Assembly: GCA_015231825.1 (NCBI GenBank)
Contig: JADGAV010000007.1
Span: forward strand, 64,639-128,638
Source of the DNA: SAR324 cluster bacterium
GTDB taxonomy: Bacteria; SAR324; NAC60-12
DNA length: 64,000 nucleotides
Direction of reading: 5' to 3'
Positions 62,514 to 64,000 of this stretch are shown piece after piece (positions within the stretch are counted from its first letter, which is position 1; the number at the start of each line of letters is the position of its first letter). The notes under the pieces are model-generated. The model was not told the DNA's origin. It searched no databases and worked only from the letters and a program-made list of their open reading frames with translations. The position numbers were made by a program, and so were the translations under genes.

Positions 62514-63494
62514 CTATTGAACTGCAAGAATAATTTTTCCAAAATGCTGGCTTGCTTCCATATACTTGTGCGCTTCAGCGGCTTGTCCCAGGGGAAAAAC
62601 ATGATCAATAACAGGACGGACCTGACCGGCGATCAATCGAGGAAACCAGTTTTTTTCAAATCGGTCTTTGATCGCAATTTTCTCAAGAATCGGCAAGCTT
62701 CGGATCAGAGAACCAAAAATCCTCAACCGCTTGGACATGACAGTTGCTAAATTAATTTCTGCCTGTGCTCCTCCCAGCAAGCCGATCAGGGCCAGGCGGC
62801 CCTGATGCCGCAAAACCTGCAGATTCCTGTTTAAATAGGCAGCACCGACAAAATCCTGCACCAAATTGACCCCCTGGCCCTCAGTCAGATTTTTGATTTC
62901 TTCCACGAAATCATGAGTTTTGTAATTGATCCCCGCAGCGCTCCCCAACTTCAGACTGGAATCTATTTTTTTCTGAGATCCGGCAGTTATGAAAACCTTT
63001 GCCCCTATCAGGTGAGCCATTTGAGTTTCTGCACTGCCAACTCCACTGCCGCCAGCATGAATCAGAACCGTTTCTGAGGGGAGCAATTTTCCATGAGTGA
63101 ACAAGTTTTCATTCGCGGTAAAAAAAACCTCCGAAACAGCAGCAGCCATTTCAAAGCTCCATGGCTCCGGGATGAGCATCGCCATACGGAAATCAAGCAA
63201 TGCCTGTTCTGCATATCCCCCACCTCCAATCAGACCAAAAACACGGTCACCTTTTCGAAATCCCAGGACCTGATCACCAACCGCTTCAACGGTTCCGGCA
63301 ATTTCCAATCCAATCACTTCCGAGTCACCAGGAGGAGGGGGATAATGGCCCCGTCGCTGCAGAATATCAGCGCGGTTCACACCCGCCGCACGGACATTGA
63401 CCAGCAAATCGAAATCACGAGGGAAAGGAGGAGGTATTTCTGCTTCCTGCAACACATCGGCGTCTCCAAATTCGTGGGCTATAATCGCTTTCAT
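62514..63494 (-). CDS. Zinc-independent quinone oxidoreductase (PIG3-like)
   Basis: 326 residues of the medium-chain dehydrogenase/reductase superfamily without zinc ligands. GroES-like N-terminal domain (MKAIIAHEFGDADVLQEAE, GVNRADILQRRG, GLEIAGTVEAVG); cofactor motif IHAGGSGVGSAETQMAH. Motifs match the PIG3/quinone oxidoreductase group, which uses NADPH to reduce quinones or alkenals. It probably shares a transcript with the polyprenyl-synthase-like gene. Confidence 0.92.
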   Translation of the reverse strand: MKAIIAHEFGDADVLQEAEIPPPFPRDFDLLVNVRAAGVNRADILQRRGHYPPPPGDSEVIGLEIAGTVEAVGDQVLGFRKGDRVFGLIGGGGYAEQALLDFRMAMLIPEPWSFEMAAAVSEVFFTANENLFTHGKLLPSETVLIHAGGSGVGSAETQMAHLIGAKVFITAGSQKKIDSSLKLGSAAGINYKTHDFVEEIKNLTEGQGVNLVQDFVGAAYLNRNLQVLRHQGRLALIGLLGGAQAEINLATVMSKRLRIFGSLIRSLPILEKIAIKDRFEKNWFPRLIAGQVRPVIDHVFPLGQAAEAHKYMEASQHFGKIILAVQ

Positions 63495-63719
63495 ATCTAT
63501 TTATTTTTCTACTTTTCGATTTCTACAATTCATGCAGAAGTACACTTCTTTTTAATGTCGATGAAACTGCGGGCTTCAATTGTCCTCGTTCCTCAAACAA
63601 TCCCTCTGGATTCTTGAGTACCAAAATTAACACCATCGTATTATTTTTCAAACATGTTTTTCAAAATAGAAGGATAAAACTCGCGAGAATGAGAACAAAG
63701 GCATAGCTTCAACCCGTAA

Positions 63720-64000
63720 TCAATGGAGATGAGGCGGATGATTTTCCAGTTTTGCCAGAATTTTCTGCAGGACAAACATATTCAACGTGTAAATTAGTAG
63801 AAACCAGGAATTGAGAAACAGGGCAATGCCCAGCATCACTGTTTGGGAACCAGTGTACATCGGATTCTGCAAAAATCGAAATAAACCGTCTTCAACCCAG
63901 GAAGGTTCAGAATCCGAAAATAAACGTATTTTCAGAACACGTTCCCATCCGAGCATGTAGAGTGCGCCTCCCATCAAAGCAAATCCTCCTGGAAACAGCA
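63720..64000 (-). CDS. Isoprenylcysteine carboxyl methyltransferase-like membrane protein, partial
   Basis: The reading frame stays open to the window edge, so only the C-terminal 93 residues are visible. Family text is seen: GLFRFLQNPMYTGSQTVMLG, matching the RNPMYxG motif of the ICMT/NnrU/PEMT-type membrane methyltransferases, followed by a membrane helix (FLNSWFLLIYTLNMFVLQ) and a short tail with His residues. The ORF call starting at 63977 uses an internal TTG and is not the true start. Substrate unknown. Confidence 0.75.
   Translation of the reverse strand, partial: LFPGGFALMGGALYMLGWERVLKIRLFSDSEPSWVEDGLFRFLQNPMYTGSQTVMLGIALFLNSWFLLIYTLNMFVLQKILAKLENHPPHLH

Overview
The window comes from a Gram-negative, flagellated bacterium that respires. 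It carries a full membrane complex I operon, outer-membrane and periplasmic proteins with signal peptides, a flagellin-type gene with sigma-28 promoters, and a FleS/FleR-like two-component pair. GC content looks moderate and intergenic DNA is short. Placement is only an inference: the 11-subunit nuo operon, the CUAEP-tail radical SAM selenoprotein and the aromatic ring-cleavage genes would fit a deltaproteobacterial or SAR324-like marine lineage, but no marker gene (rRNA, ribosomal protein) is present to prove it. I found no tRNA, rRNA, IS element, prophage or CRISPR array.

Layout. (1) 29-10832, minus strand: nuoA-B-C-D-H-I-J-K-L-M-N, lacking nuoE, F and G, preceded by a PaiB-like flavoprotein gene. 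(2) 11.8-17.4 kb, plus: a rhodanese/A-type/Nfu fusion, a radical SAM protein whose apparent stop is very probably a selenocysteine codon (Cys-Sec-Ala-Glu-Pro tail with a hairpin downstream), and a CobS/CobT AAA+/VWA pair without CobN. (3) 17.4-22.4 kb: a palindromic repeat cluster, an MBL-fold hydrolase, an ATP-grasp ligase, two small proteins and an SDR. (4) 22.4-25.3 kb: a 751-residue flagellin-like gene with two tandem sigma-28 promoters. (5) 25.3-29.5 kb, plus: a tight four-gene cluster of unknown role (HisG-like protein, secreted CsgG-CsgG-FGE fusion, outer-membrane barrel candidate, minimal tyrosine recombinase with a lost catalytic residue). (6) 29.5-38 kb: an NtrC-type regulator and PAS kinase, a 733-residue unknown, a four-HTH protein and an MFS-HEAT fusion.

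(7) 38-43.5 kb: msrB, then pcaH-pcaG-pcaB (protocatechuate ring cleavage and lactonisation), a GNAT protein and an arylsulfotransferase-family protein. (8) 43.6-53.6 kb: a leader with a 20-residue ORF and terminators, a heterodimeric ABC exporter with one degenerate ATP site, an ABC-F protein and a 1380-residue membrane protein. (9) 53.6-58.8 kb: a DMT-family transporter with an FMN riboswitch in its leader (probable riboflavin uptake), a sugar nucleotidyltransferase/NahK-like kinase pair and an FAH-family hydrolase. (10) 58.9-64 kb, minus: two linked secreted proteins, a polyprenyl-synthase homologue missing both Asp-rich motifs, a PIG3-type quinone oxidoreductase and a partial isoprenylcysteine-methyltransferase-like membrane protein.

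The most notable points are the selenocysteine-terminated radical SAM protein beside an Fe-S carrier and a CobS/CobT pair, the FMN riboswitch on a DMT transporter, and the uncharacterised 25.3-29.5 kb cluster.
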